Positions 27,105-34,980 of a DNA stretch of 34,980 nucleotides are shown piece after piece (the stretch's first letter is position 1; every line of letters begins with the position of its first letter). The notes beneath the pieces are model-generated. The model saw only the letters and a list, made by a program, of their open reading frames with translations, searched no databases and was not told the origin of the DNA. The translations under genes were made by a program, and so were the position numbers. The stretch spans positions 1 through 34,980 of the forward strand of contig JAPUKB010000056.1 in NCBI GenBank assembly GCA_027295865.1, in the 5' to 3' direction. This DNA comes from Nitrososphaerota archaeon (lineage in GTDB: Archaea; Thermoproteota; Nitrososphaeria; Nitrososphaerales; UBA57).

Positions 27105-28535
27105 TCAGTTGCTAATTTCTAGCAGTTCTAGGATGATAATTATTTCTCCATCCACCTCAGATTCCTGCCGTACTAGCAATCCTGATGATTTGTCGTAGAA
27201 GAATCTTAAGATGGTTCCCCCCAAATCTTCAACGGATTCTGCAATCCACACCTCCCTAATTTCACCTGCAATATTCAGCTCTTGCTCCCCAACCACTCTA
27301 AGCAGGCCGACCTCAAGGATTAGCCCAGGATCCGTATCAGTTGGAGAGGCACGGATGAAACTACCCAGTTCGAGATCAACTAGTGCCCAGAAGCGGTAAC
27401 TGGTCCCTTTGGCCTCTTCGTATCGCATGAAACCCCCAGTAAGTGAGCTAGACCATGCGTCCTTAACAATATCACAACCCATATCCACAATTCTCCACCC
27501 CACAAGCTGCCAGTCACCTCCGGGAAATCTCCGGCTTTCGGTAATATTGACCGTTGCTTCAGAGACTACCGATTGTAACTCAACTTTGAAATCATAGGTT
27601 GAATGACTATAGATAGCGACGAAGCTAGTGGGAAAAATTACTTGTCTGGACTCAGTTATCGGAGAAGCAGCAAGGTTGAAGTCGATATTACTGTCTGTCA
27701 ATTCCAGGAGGACCTCTGTCTGACCCTCCGCCCCGCCGATTTCTTCCAATCTTAGCAGGATTCCAGAATTTCTCTCATAGACCAATCGGATAATGCTAGT
27801 TCCTTCCTCCGGGACCAGTTCCGAGAGGTCGATTTCACCTTCCACTATCCACAGCTCTCGCTCCTCACCGCTGAAGTCGAACCCACGCCCTTCTGAAACG
27901 ATCGAGAGTTGGAATTCGCCGAACGAAACCGATAATCCCTCCTCCGCATGTCGTGGCAAGAAGAAGAAAGGGGTGGTACCCAGGGCCTGCATGTCTTGGG
28001 GGGATTCTATGATGGTTCTCCCATTAGGTTCAACCACAAACCAGACATCAATTCCGAGAATGTTCTGAGTAACATTAAGTTCTGGGAGCCGCTGACGAAG
28101 TTGATTCATTGTCACCGTCAGGTTAACTTCACCACCTATCGAATAGACAAGAAAATCACCATCACTTGGAAAGAATTGAGATAAGGAACACGAAACTGAT
28201 GATAAATTAGGCACTTCATCAGGAGGAAGATCTGCAGGAGGGGGATCAGCTGGAGGGGGATCCACAGGAGGGAGATCTGCAGGAGGGTCAGGAGGAAGCC
28301 CCTCATCGGGGGACACCTCTACCGGAATTTCGGGGGGGATTGGTTCTCGAATTTCGGGGGGAATTGGTGGTATCTGGGGTTCCTCGGGTATGTTATTGAG
28401 TGGCTGTTCTACCTGCGGTTGAGTGTCTACGTTGACGCCCAATTGAGCTGGTAAGGACGAGATCGAGAAAAAGTATAGAGTGAGAGCTCCCAGAATAACG
28501 AAGAATAATCTAACAAAAGTAGTCTCTCTCACCAC
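27105..28535 (-). CDS. Secreted or membrane-anchored protein with Pro/Asp/Glu-rich linker
   Basis: N-terminal hydrophobic segment (LFFVILGALTLYFFSISSLPAQ), linker PPIPPEIREPIPPEIP...PPADLPPVDPPPADPPPADLPPDEVP, then a beta-rich ectodomain. Confidence 0.8.
   Translation of the reverse strand: MVRETTFVRLFFVILGALTLYFFSISSLPAQLGVNVDTQPQVEQPLNNIPEEPQIPPIPPEIREPIPPEIPVEVSPDEGLPPDPPADLPPVDPPPADPPPADLPPDEVPNLSSVSCSLSQFFPSDGDFLVYSIGGEVNLTVTMNQLRQRLPELNVTQNILGIDVWFVVEPNGRTIIESPQDMQALGTTPFFFLPRHAEEGLSVSFGEFQLSIVSEGRGFDFSGEERELWIVEGEIDLSELVPEEGTSIIRLVYERNSGILLRLEEIGGAEGQTEVLLELTDSNIDFNLAASPITESRQVIFPTSFVAIYSHSTYDFKVELQSVVSEATVNITESRRFPGGDWQLVGWRIVDMGCDIVKDAWSSSLTGGFMRYEEAKGTSYRFWALVDLELGSFIRASPTDTDPGLILEVGLLRVVGEQELNIAGEIREVWIAESVEDLGGTILRFFYDKSSGLLVRQESEVDGEIIIILELLEISN
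28211..28300. repeat. Degenerate ~15-bp tandem repeats encoding the PP[A/V]D-rich linker
   Basis: gcaggagggggatca / gctggagggggatcc / acaggagggagatct and similar, read directly. Confidence 0.75.
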
Positions 28536-28610
28536 ACTAGCCGGAATCGTATAGACTTAATTTAAGGTGTACTGAGGTGCGGGAATAATATCCATGCCGC
28601 GAACGGAATT

Positions 28611-28796
28611 CTATCGTGTTTCTTCGTTAAGTAATTCAAAGATCCTAAATCTCTCCTCCTCCCCTGGAGAAAGTCGATAGCCGCAAAAGTCGCATGAAAT
28701 CCCGATAATATTAGTCCTGAGTTGGTCTCGATTACATCTGGGACATGCCATCCGATTCACCTGACGGGGAAACATGGGCTTGGATCTGGAGCTCAT
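28611..28796 (-). CDS. Small zinc-ribbon protein
   Basis: ACPRCNRDQLRTNIIGISCDFCGYRL: CxxC...CxxC. Confidence 0.65.
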   Translation of the reverse strand: MSSRSKPMFPRQVNRMACPRCNRDQLRTNIIGISCDFCGYRLSPGEEERFRIFELLNEETR

Positions 28797-28939
28797 GTGG
28801 CTATAGGTTTTCCCTCAAGAGTTAGTGGAGTCCTGTAACAGGAGATTAGAACTATCCATTTTCACCGGTAAATGTGGAATTATGCCATACCATGTCAAGC
28901 ATTATCTTGATTTCTATACAAGGGCATAAATACCAGCGC

Positions 28940-28948
28940 TAAATATAC
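28940..28948 (+). promoter_or_regulatory. TATA-box-like element
   Basis: taaatatac about 20 nt upstream of the ATG at 28963, consistent with leaderless spacing. Confidence 0.4.
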
Positions 28949-28962
28949 TCACCTAAAAGTAT

Positions 28963-29415
28963 ATGTCGCAAAATCCTCCCACATGCGGTCAGATCATGGG
29001 TAACCATATGGTACGGGTCCAAGCCGCAGAAGATCTCCTAGCCGCCGTTTCCAGGATGAATGAAACAAAAGCAAGTTCTGCAATGGTAGAGGAATCCGGT
29101 AAACTTGTCGGACTAATTACTGAAAGGGACATCGTCAAATTTGTTGAGACAAGCAGAAGGCCCTCTGAAGTCAGCGTAAAGGAGATCATGAGTCCCCCAC
29201 CAGTGATGGTAAGCGAAAATACTTCTGTGGAGGAAGCGGTTCAACTTATGCTAGATCTTGGTGATAGGAGATTATCTGTTTTTAGGGATGACGCTTTAGT
29301 CGGAATGGTTACCTCTACCAACATACTGGCGGCCATTTCAAAGGGACTTTTGGCCCGCGAAGTATTCATCTACCTCTCGGATGTCTTCAAGAAAGAGGCC
29401 TCCCCCGCAACTTAA
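28963..29415 (+). CDS. CBS-domain pair protein
   Basis: AAEDLLAAVSRMNETKASSAMVEESGKLVGLITERDIVKF...VKEIMSPPPVMVSENTSVEEAVQLMLDLGDRRLSVF...GMVTSTNIL. Confidence 0.9.
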   Translation: MSQNPPTCGQIMGNHMVRVQAAEDLLAAVSRMNETKASSAMVEESGKLVGLITERDIVKFVETSRRPSEVSVKEIMSPPPVMVSENTSVEEAVQLMLDLGDRRLSVFRDDALVGMVTSTNILAAISKGLLAREVFIYLSDVFKKEASPAT

Positions 29416-29576
29416 TCCGCATCTCCATTTTCCGTCTCCGAAATGAAGATGGGGTATACGCTAGATCTTGTCTTATTGAAGCGATCCGAGTGTAGAGATT
29501 CCCACCTACAGGCCGGCTCTTCCAACGTAAGACCTGCAGGTAAGATGGAAATTAATCCAAGGAGCACTAACAACAT
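29412..29576 (-). CDS. Candidate 54-aa protein with N-terminal hydrophobic segment (not in ORF track)
   Basis: MLLVLLGLISILPAGLTLEEPACRWESLHSDRFNKTRSSVYPIFISETENGDAD*. Its TAA shares TTAA with the CBS gene stop. No homology available. Confidence 0.3.
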   Translation of the reverse strand: MLLVLLGLISILPAGLTLEEPACRWESLHSDRFNKTRSSVYPIFISETENGDAD

Positions 29577-29777
29577 TTGCCTAAATAAGGCCTGCGGTTG
29601 GAGGCGACAGTAGCAGAGACTAGCGTAAGCCGTTTCTACCTAGGCCGTCATCGTGAACCACCTCAGGATCAACGGTGATCTGTATTATCCAATTGAGTCC
29701 TGTTAACTGGTCCTTTGAATTTCGATCCCGAATTTGAAACTATTGGCCTGTTTAGGTTCGGCCACGACGTTATTTGA

Positions 29778-30449
29778 TTACTTAGGGGGCCGCTTGTATG
29801 ATGAGTAGATTTCCATCACAGCAAATGCTACCATCAAATCTGTTACCAGAGTGAGCAACCCTATGAAGGGTATAGAGATCACAAGATCGAGTACTGGACC
29901 CATGATAACCCGTGCGGCTAAAGCAATGGCTGCAAGGGCGATAAGATCAATTGGTCTCTTGCGAAGAAATTCTAATGCTCGAGACAATGCCGTTCCTACA
30001 TTTGTGTCATCAACTACTAGGATCACTAACATCCCAATTGCGAGGGGGATTAGTACAATGGTGATTACCATAGCCTGCCCGATTACGACTGCAAGTACTA
30101 TCGTGATTATGCGACTTCTCACATATGAGCTGCTCTTCTTGATGTTCGGTTCGACCTTAAGGTGGGCATCCCTAATCATATCAAGGGAGACAAATATCAG
30201 GAAAAGGGTCAGAGAAACTTGAATTAGTGAGACGACAATACCGAGCAGAATCTGATTTGTGGAGTAGAAAGATATGTTCGCAAACCAAACCCAGCCGAAG
30301 AAACTTACACCATCTATAAAGGACAGAAGCGTCGATACGATGCTTCCTGCTAACGCTGGGACTAGAACAATAGGCTTCTTGGAAAACACAGAAAGACTTT
30401 TCTGAATTCCGCTAAGAGGGGCTTCGAAATCTACCATGTCCCAACCCAT
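29778..30449 (-). CDS. Multi-pass membrane protein, 223 aa
   Basis: Several strongly hydrophobic helices; co-directional with the following DUF5685-like gene. Confidence 0.75.
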   Translation of the reverse strand: MGWDMVDFEAPLSGIQKSLSVFSKKPIVLVPALAGSIVSTLLSFIDGVSFFGWVWFANISFYSTNQILLGIVVSLIQVSLTLFLIFVSLDMIRDAHLKVEPNIKKSSSYVRSRIITIVLAVVIGQAMVITIVLIPLAIGMLVILVVDDTNVGTALSRALEFLRKRPIDLIALAAIALAARVIMGPVLDLVISIPFIGLLTLVTDLMVAFAVMEIYSSYKRPPK

Positions 30450-30455
30450 CGTTGA

Positions 30456-31397
30456 CTAGCAATCGCAACAGACATTGAAAATACAATGGTATCGGCCGGA
30501 AGAAGGGATTCTGGGAGCAGAAGGCATCATATTAGCGAACATTCGGTAGCTTGCTGATTTTACTGCCGCATTAAACAGATTGTCGAGGTGTTTCCCCAGA
30601 CTGGATACAAGGGCATCACCGACAATCATCTTGAATCTGCGTATCTCCAATTCCTTGATAGAGGCAGATATCTTGGCTAAGCAATCGCTAGTTAATTCTT
30701 TTGCAATCTTCGTGACCTTTACTGGATTCTTTGAATCCTTGCTAAATGGATTAAATCGATTATGTGAGATGTCTTCTTCCAAATCTGAATAGCTATCAGA
30801 AATATACATTAGTCTGCCAACGTTCCGCCCGAGCTCAGACGCAGCGTCGATATTACTCCTCATCCCGCTCATCTCGCTGGTATGCGAGAAGATGTACGAA
30901 AAGGCATTCGCAGTAGGTCTTGCAAGAAGCTCGACATCCTCAAACGAGCGTTCTTCGAGTGATCTTTGCTCCAGGATTTGCGATGAAATACGCCGAGGGT
31001 CAAAACCTAGCTCACGAAGGTCCTGGTATGCATGGGGGAGTTTAGCGCGCAGTAGCTTACTTAGTAAGCGAGGTTTGATCCCACCATCATCGATAAGATC
31101 ATCGGAGGCTTTTGCGTTTGCAATAAGGATTGAAATCGCACTGCCAAATATGGTTCCCTTATGGGACGAAAAGTCTCGTCTTTCTATGGGCCTAGAACAC
31201 TTCCGGAAATCGAATGCTTCTGGACACTGAGCAGTGTACAACGTAGAGATGAAAGCGCTATCATGGTTAGAGAGAATTGGAAACAGAAAGCCGTATCTTT
31301 CTGCGAGGTGATGACACAAGCTACAAAGGTGATACGCTGCAACGTCCTGTTCTGATGACTTCAGACAGGCATAGTCCAGACGCAACAACCCATACAT
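30456..31397 (-). CDS. DUF5685-like protein with N-terminal CxxC and C-terminal Cys cluster
   Basis: MYGLLRLDYACLKSSEQDVAAYHLCSLCHHLAERYGFL... and C-terminal YHCIFNVCCDC. Family assigned from recall of the pattern. Confidence 0.6.
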   Translation of the reverse strand: MYGLLRLDYACLKSSEQDVAAYHLCSLCHHLAERYGFLFPILSNHDSAFISTLYTAQCPEAFDFRKCSRPIERRDFSSHKGTIFGSAISILIANAKASDDLIDDGGIKPRLLSKLLRAKLPHAYQDLRELGFDPRRISSQILEQRSLEERSFEDVELLARPTANAFSYIFSHTSEMSGMRSNIDAASELGRNVGRLMYISDSYSDLEEDISHNRFNPFSKDSKNPVKVTKIAKELTSDCLAKISASIKELEIRRFKMIVGDALVSSLGKHLDNLFNAAVKSASYRMFANMMPSAPRIPSSGRYHCIFNVCCDC

Positions 31398-31464
31398 AAG
31401 GACGTGCCCTTGGCGTCGGATGTTTCTATTTAAGGATAGAGTTCAAAACCACCGGGTAGATCTC

Positions 31465-33294
31465 TCAGGTCCTATCTCGAGGCTCTCTGAGAGCTCTGTC
31501 TAATTTTAATGCAGAATTAATTAAGACCATATGTGTGAAGGACTGAGGGAAGTTCCCAAGCAGCTCCCCACTCTCCTCATCTATCTCTTCCGAGAAAAGT
31601 CCTAGACTGTTCCCGTGCTTGAGCAGTTTCTCGAAGAGCCTCTTGGCCTCATCCAGCTTCCCCGTAAGGGTGAGGGCATCTACAAGCCAGAAACTGCATA
31701 ATGCGAAGGCTCCTTCCCTCCCTTCCAATCCGTCATCATATCCCTTGTATCTGTGGACTAGATGATCTGTCGCCAGATCCTCTCTTATCCTATCGACTGT
31801 AGAGACGAATCTCTCATCCGTTGCAGGTAAGAAGTGGACTAAAGGCATCATCAGGATAGAGGCATCGACTTGATTGCTACCATAATATTGTACAAATGCT
31901 CTCTTCTTGGGATTCCACCCCTTCGCCAGAATCTCCGCTTTTATCTTGTCCCTAATTGGTTTCCATCTGTCAGCATCCTCTTCAAAGCCTATCTCCCTTG
32001 CCACACGAACTCCTCTGTCCATGGCCACCCAGCACATCAACTTAGAGTAGACGAAATGCCTCCTCCCTCCTCTAACCTCCCAGATACTGTTGTCGGGCTT
32101 CTCCCAATTTCTTGACACAAAGTCTACCAGAGACTTGAGCAGAGTCCATCTCTCCTGAACCATAATCTCTCCGTGAGGACGGTAGAGGTAGATCGCATCT
32201 ACTACCACGCCATACACATCCAACTGAAACTGTTCATGCGCCTCATTACCAATTCGGACAGGTTTTGATTGCCTGTAACCCTCAAGATGATTCAACTCCT
32301 TCTCTAGCAGTTCCGTCTCTCCTTTGATGCCGAACATCAGTTTCAACTCGGCTCCATCCCTGTCGTATCCGCTCTTAGTCAACCATCGGAAGAAGGCTTC
32401 CGCATCGTATCTGTGCCCAAGGCGCACGAGTGCCCTCAACGCAAATGCCGAGTCCCTAAGCCACGAGAAGCGATAGTCCCAGTTTCTCGATCCTCCCACT
32501 CTCTCTGGGAGGGATGTGGTAGGAGCAGCTATAATCGCTCCAGTTGGTGAGTATATCAAGAGTTTCAGCACAAGTTCTGAACGATGGACCTCCTCCTTCC
32601 ATAGCCCCTTATAGTGGTCTTCACCTATCCAGTTCTGCCAGAACTCTGTCGTCCGTTTTAGTTTCTCTTCCGACTCATATTCCTCGATCGAAAGGGTCTC
32701 TTTCTCTCCGTTCTTGAGAACAAGAAATTGAGACTCTCCTTTAGAGAGCGAAATACTTCCCAGAACCACATTATTCAGGTGGAGCGGGATATCAGTCGAG
32801 AGAGATACACTGCGCTCCCCATCTGAGGCAATACAACCGTACTTCGAAATAGTAATTTTTGTCTCTGACCTAGCATAGTCGAGCCTCGGGTCGAAATGGA
32901 TCTTTATTGTCTCTTCTCCCTCGGTACAGGTGATCTTGCGATGGATCTCTCCAAATGTGATGTGCTGATTGTACTTCAAGTGGCAAGGCATAAAGTCGGT
33001 GATCTCAATCTTTCCTCGGGGTGACAAGAAGGAGGTCTTGAGGATGTTGGTGTGTTTCAGGTATTCGTGACGAGAATTGAAATCCAAGGTCGGCATGATC
33101 TGGAACCTTCCTCCGATTTTCTTATCTAGTATAGCAGCAAAGATGCTGGGTGAGTCAAAGTCGGGGAGGCAGCACCAATCTATCGATGAGTCGCTCGCAA
33201 TCAGGGCGCAAGAGTGCATGTCCCCAATTATTCCGTAATCTGAGATCCGCCGATATTCCCTCTCTTCTGGCATGCCTGAGTTGACTGGGCGCAT
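31465..33294 (-). CDS. Glycoside hydrolase family 15 (glucoamylase/trehalase-like)
   Basis: YGIIGDMHSCALIASDSSIDWCCLPDFDSPSIFAAILD and RVGGSRNWDYRFSWLRDSAFALRALV. Confidence 0.93.
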   Translation of the reverse strand: MRPVNSGMPEEREYRRISDYGIIGDMHSCALIASDSSIDWCCLPDFDSPSIFAAILDKKIGGRFQIMPTLDFNSRHEYLKHTNILKTSFLSPRGKIEITDFMPCHLKYNQHITFGEIHRKITCTEGEETIKIHFDPRLDYARSETKITISKYGCIASDGERSVSLSTDIPLHLNNVVLGSISLSKGESQFLVLKNGEKETLSIEEYESEEKLKRTTEFWQNWIGEDHYKGLWKEEVHRSELVLKLLIYSPTGAIIAAPTTSLPERVGGSRNWDYRFSWLRDSAFALRALVRLGHRYDAEAFFRWLTKSGYDRDGAELKLMFGIKGETELLEKELNHLEGYRQSKPVRIGNEAHEQFQLDVYGVVVDAIYLYRPHGEIMVQERWTLLKSLVDFVSRNWEKPDNSIWEVRGGRRHFVYSKLMCWVAMDRGVRVAREIGFEEDADRWKPIRDKIKAEILAKGWNPKKRAFVQYYGSNQVDASILMMPLVHFLPATDERFVSTVDRIREDLATDHLVHRYKGYDDGLEGREGAFALCSFWLVDALTLTGKLDEAKRLFEKLLKHGNSLGLFSEEIDEESGELLGNFPQSFTHMVLINSALKLDRALREPRDRT

Positions 33295-33390
33295 TGTCCC
33301 TATGATAGTCTGCTATTCTTTTAAGCTCTCGAGGGATTTCAAATTATCTCAAGAAAATAGCCGGATCTTCTACACTGGTACTTCTGCATT

Positions 33391-34848
33391 CTACTCTTCT
33401 GTAGATGCCTCCATTCCCATTTTCCTCCTCCTCTCCTCCCATAGCTCATCGATCCAATTGTTGAACTTTTTCTGGAATCCATATACCTCTCTGCTGAAGC
33501 CAAAAGTCGATAGAACGGTCTCGGCGGCATCCAATATCATCTCTCGATACTTGTCTCGATCCTCATGAATTCTCCCATCCGGGGAATCGTACGGTGCGAC
33601 CCTGCGTAGCGGGTTATGGTGCTTAGCGTCAGTATGAATGAAATCGATTGTGTCACCAGGCTTGATAGATTTTCCCTGACTGGCAAGTCGGATTGCTGCC
33701 GAGACATGAGGGAAGATACTCTTGTACGAAGTCAAAGATCTCCTCAAGATCCTAGAGACCACGAGGTCTTCCAGCGGGATATTGCCCTCCATGAGGTCAT
33801 CCAAACAGTGCGTGACGAAGTCTTGTGCCGTCTCATATCGTTTTGACTTCACCGCCCCGGCCGATTCGTGATTAAATAATGTAGTTATGAGTCCTAGTTG
33901 GAAGTCCTTGATGAACCTATGGCTGTCATGTCTTCTCACTTCGATTCCTCGGGTAAGTATTTCTCCGCTAGTCAACTTGCCAAAGTAGTGCTTCTGAGCC
34001 TCCATAATTCCCGATGGATCAGCTTCCAGGGGTAGGAGCAGGAGGAACTTGTAATGATGGGTTAGTGATATCGGCAGGCGGGTCTTCTCGGTCAAGAGGG
34101 CCGCCAACTTCATGTAGACCTCTTCGGTGGCACCCTCGCTCTTAACGAAGATAGAATTAGTATCACCATAGAGGATTTGGAATCCTTCACTTTGAGCGAT
34201 GTTTTTAGTTTCTATCATGGTCTCTCTAGACTTGAGGTTTATCTCTTCGAAGGTGAGGACATTTCCAAATCGGTTCCAGCAAGAACCTAATGTGCCGTAA
34301 ATGCAAACTAGGATGAATTTGAGAGCAATCTGTCTCTGCTCGGCCCAACGGCAATCGTCTGATTCGATTGCTAAGTTCTTCCTGAGGCCTTTGAAATGGA
34401 GGCGGCGACTAAGAGCCTTCTTTGTGATAGCGGGTAGAATACCCTTGTGTGTCTCACTAATTCCATCTGGAGTAACTGTCTCAAAACTGAGTCCCTCTTT
34501 AATTATCAAGTTCGGGTATTGGGACTCGTAGTCAAGTTCAGCAACATTCTCATGGACATCTCCAATCCTGGGTGAAATAATCATCCCGCCCCGATCCCTT
34601 TCTGTGACTTGCTGGATAGGACGTATGAAATCATGATAACCAGCGTTCTGGGGGATAACGTATCCCCTTTGGAGTATCTCATAACAAAGCCTACTGTCGG
34701 TTGTCCTGTTAGCACTCCACCTGGCAGCAAATCCTGTGGGGAGAAAGGCACTAGTAAAGAGTGGATCTAGACCGCTGACTCGGAAGTTTCCCCAGACCGC
34801 ACTCCTGTTGTTAATATCGAGAAAAACACCATAAAAAAAACTGGGCAT
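33391..34848 (-). CDS. B-family DNA polymerase, palm/thumb region (N-terminal exonuclease part missing or frameshifted)
   Basis: Motif A ELDYESQYPNLI, motif B-like ALKFILVCIYGTLGSCWNRFGN, motif C YGDTNSIFVK. Upstream frame has stops within the window. Confidence 0.75.
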   Translation of the reverse strand: MPSFFYGVFLDINNRSAVWGNFRVSGLDPLFTSAFLPTGFAARWSANRTTDSRLCYEILQRGYVIPQNAGYHDFIRPIQQVTERDRGGMIISPRIGDVHENVAELDYESQYPNLIIKEGLSFETVTPDGISETHKGILPAITKKALSRRLHFKGLRKNLAIESDDCRWAEQRQIALKFILVCIYGTLGSCWNRFGNVLTFEEINLKSRETMIETKNIAQSEGFQILYGDTNSIFVKSEGATEEVYMKLAALLTEKTRLPISLTHHYKFLLLLPLEADPSGIMEAQKHYFGKLTSGEILTRGIEVRRHDSHRFIKDFQLGLITTLFNHESAGAVKSKRYETAQDFVTHCLDDLMEGNIPLEDLVVSRILRRSLTSYKSIFPHVSAAIRLASQGKSIKPGDTIDFIHTDAKHHNPLRRVAPYDSPDGRIHEDRDKYREMILDAAETVLSTFGFSREVYGFQKKFNNWIDELWEERRRKMGMEASTEE

Positions 34849-34980
34849 CGATTAATCCATACTGTAATCGCGTCAAAGGATAGATGTGAGAGTACTCCCC
34901 TCACGAGTTCATTTTTGCGTGCTTCGAGCAACGTCAACGAAACCTTTCTCGCCTGGGGAGGTAAAGTTCTCTGGTCCAAA

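Noticed and set aside
29443-29613. Plus 56-aa ORF MKMGYTLDLVLLKRSECRDS...
   Set aside because: Overlaps the minus 54-aa candidate; neither hydrophobic leader nor motif, so I could not prefer it.
29630-29700. Possible C/D box sRNA (CTGA...GATGA on minus)
   Set aside because: Only an internal D'/C'-like pair seen; no flanking box C and box D in proper spacing.
1-34980. CRISPR array, transposon, toxin-antitoxin or classic defence island
   Set aside because: No interspaced repeats, transposase, cas or typical defence proteins recognisable.

Overview
The window is a compact archaeal chromosome segment. It carries TFB, a TFE-beta-like factor, Gar1, SRP19, eS8, Trm1, an LSm protein, archaeal MAT and the archaeal CoA route (pantoate kinase and phosphopantothenate synthetase). 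A TACK/Nitrososphaeria-like host is my inference; I could not run a search. Most of it is housekeeping: gar1-tfb-TFEbeta-rlmE, trm1-srp19, eS8, smc-scpA-scpB, a CoA operon, an AbrB/PhoU regulator, pyrG, pdxST, LSm-MAT, a RadA-like ATPase, a geranylgeranyl reductase, a GH15 enzyme and a PolB fragment. I found no CRISPR array, transposon or obvious defence island. The observations most worth checking are: (1) the SAM synthetase gene, whose conserved N-terminus has no ATG/GTG/TTG start and appears to begin at AUA behind a good Shine-Dalgarno, right after the LSm stop; (2) a secreted (PPKDDK)n protein hidden antisense to the supplied first ORF; (3) a tRNA-Arg(TCT) with a putative 11-nt intron and C33 instead of U33; (4) two convincing sub-60-aa ORFs missing from the track (a 35-aa zinc finger and a 50-aa single-TM protein); (5) a B-family polymerase with YGDTNS in motif C and apparent homopolymer frameshifts upstream; (6) a perfect 14-bp palindrome 2 nt upstream of the AbrB/PhoU regulator start codon.
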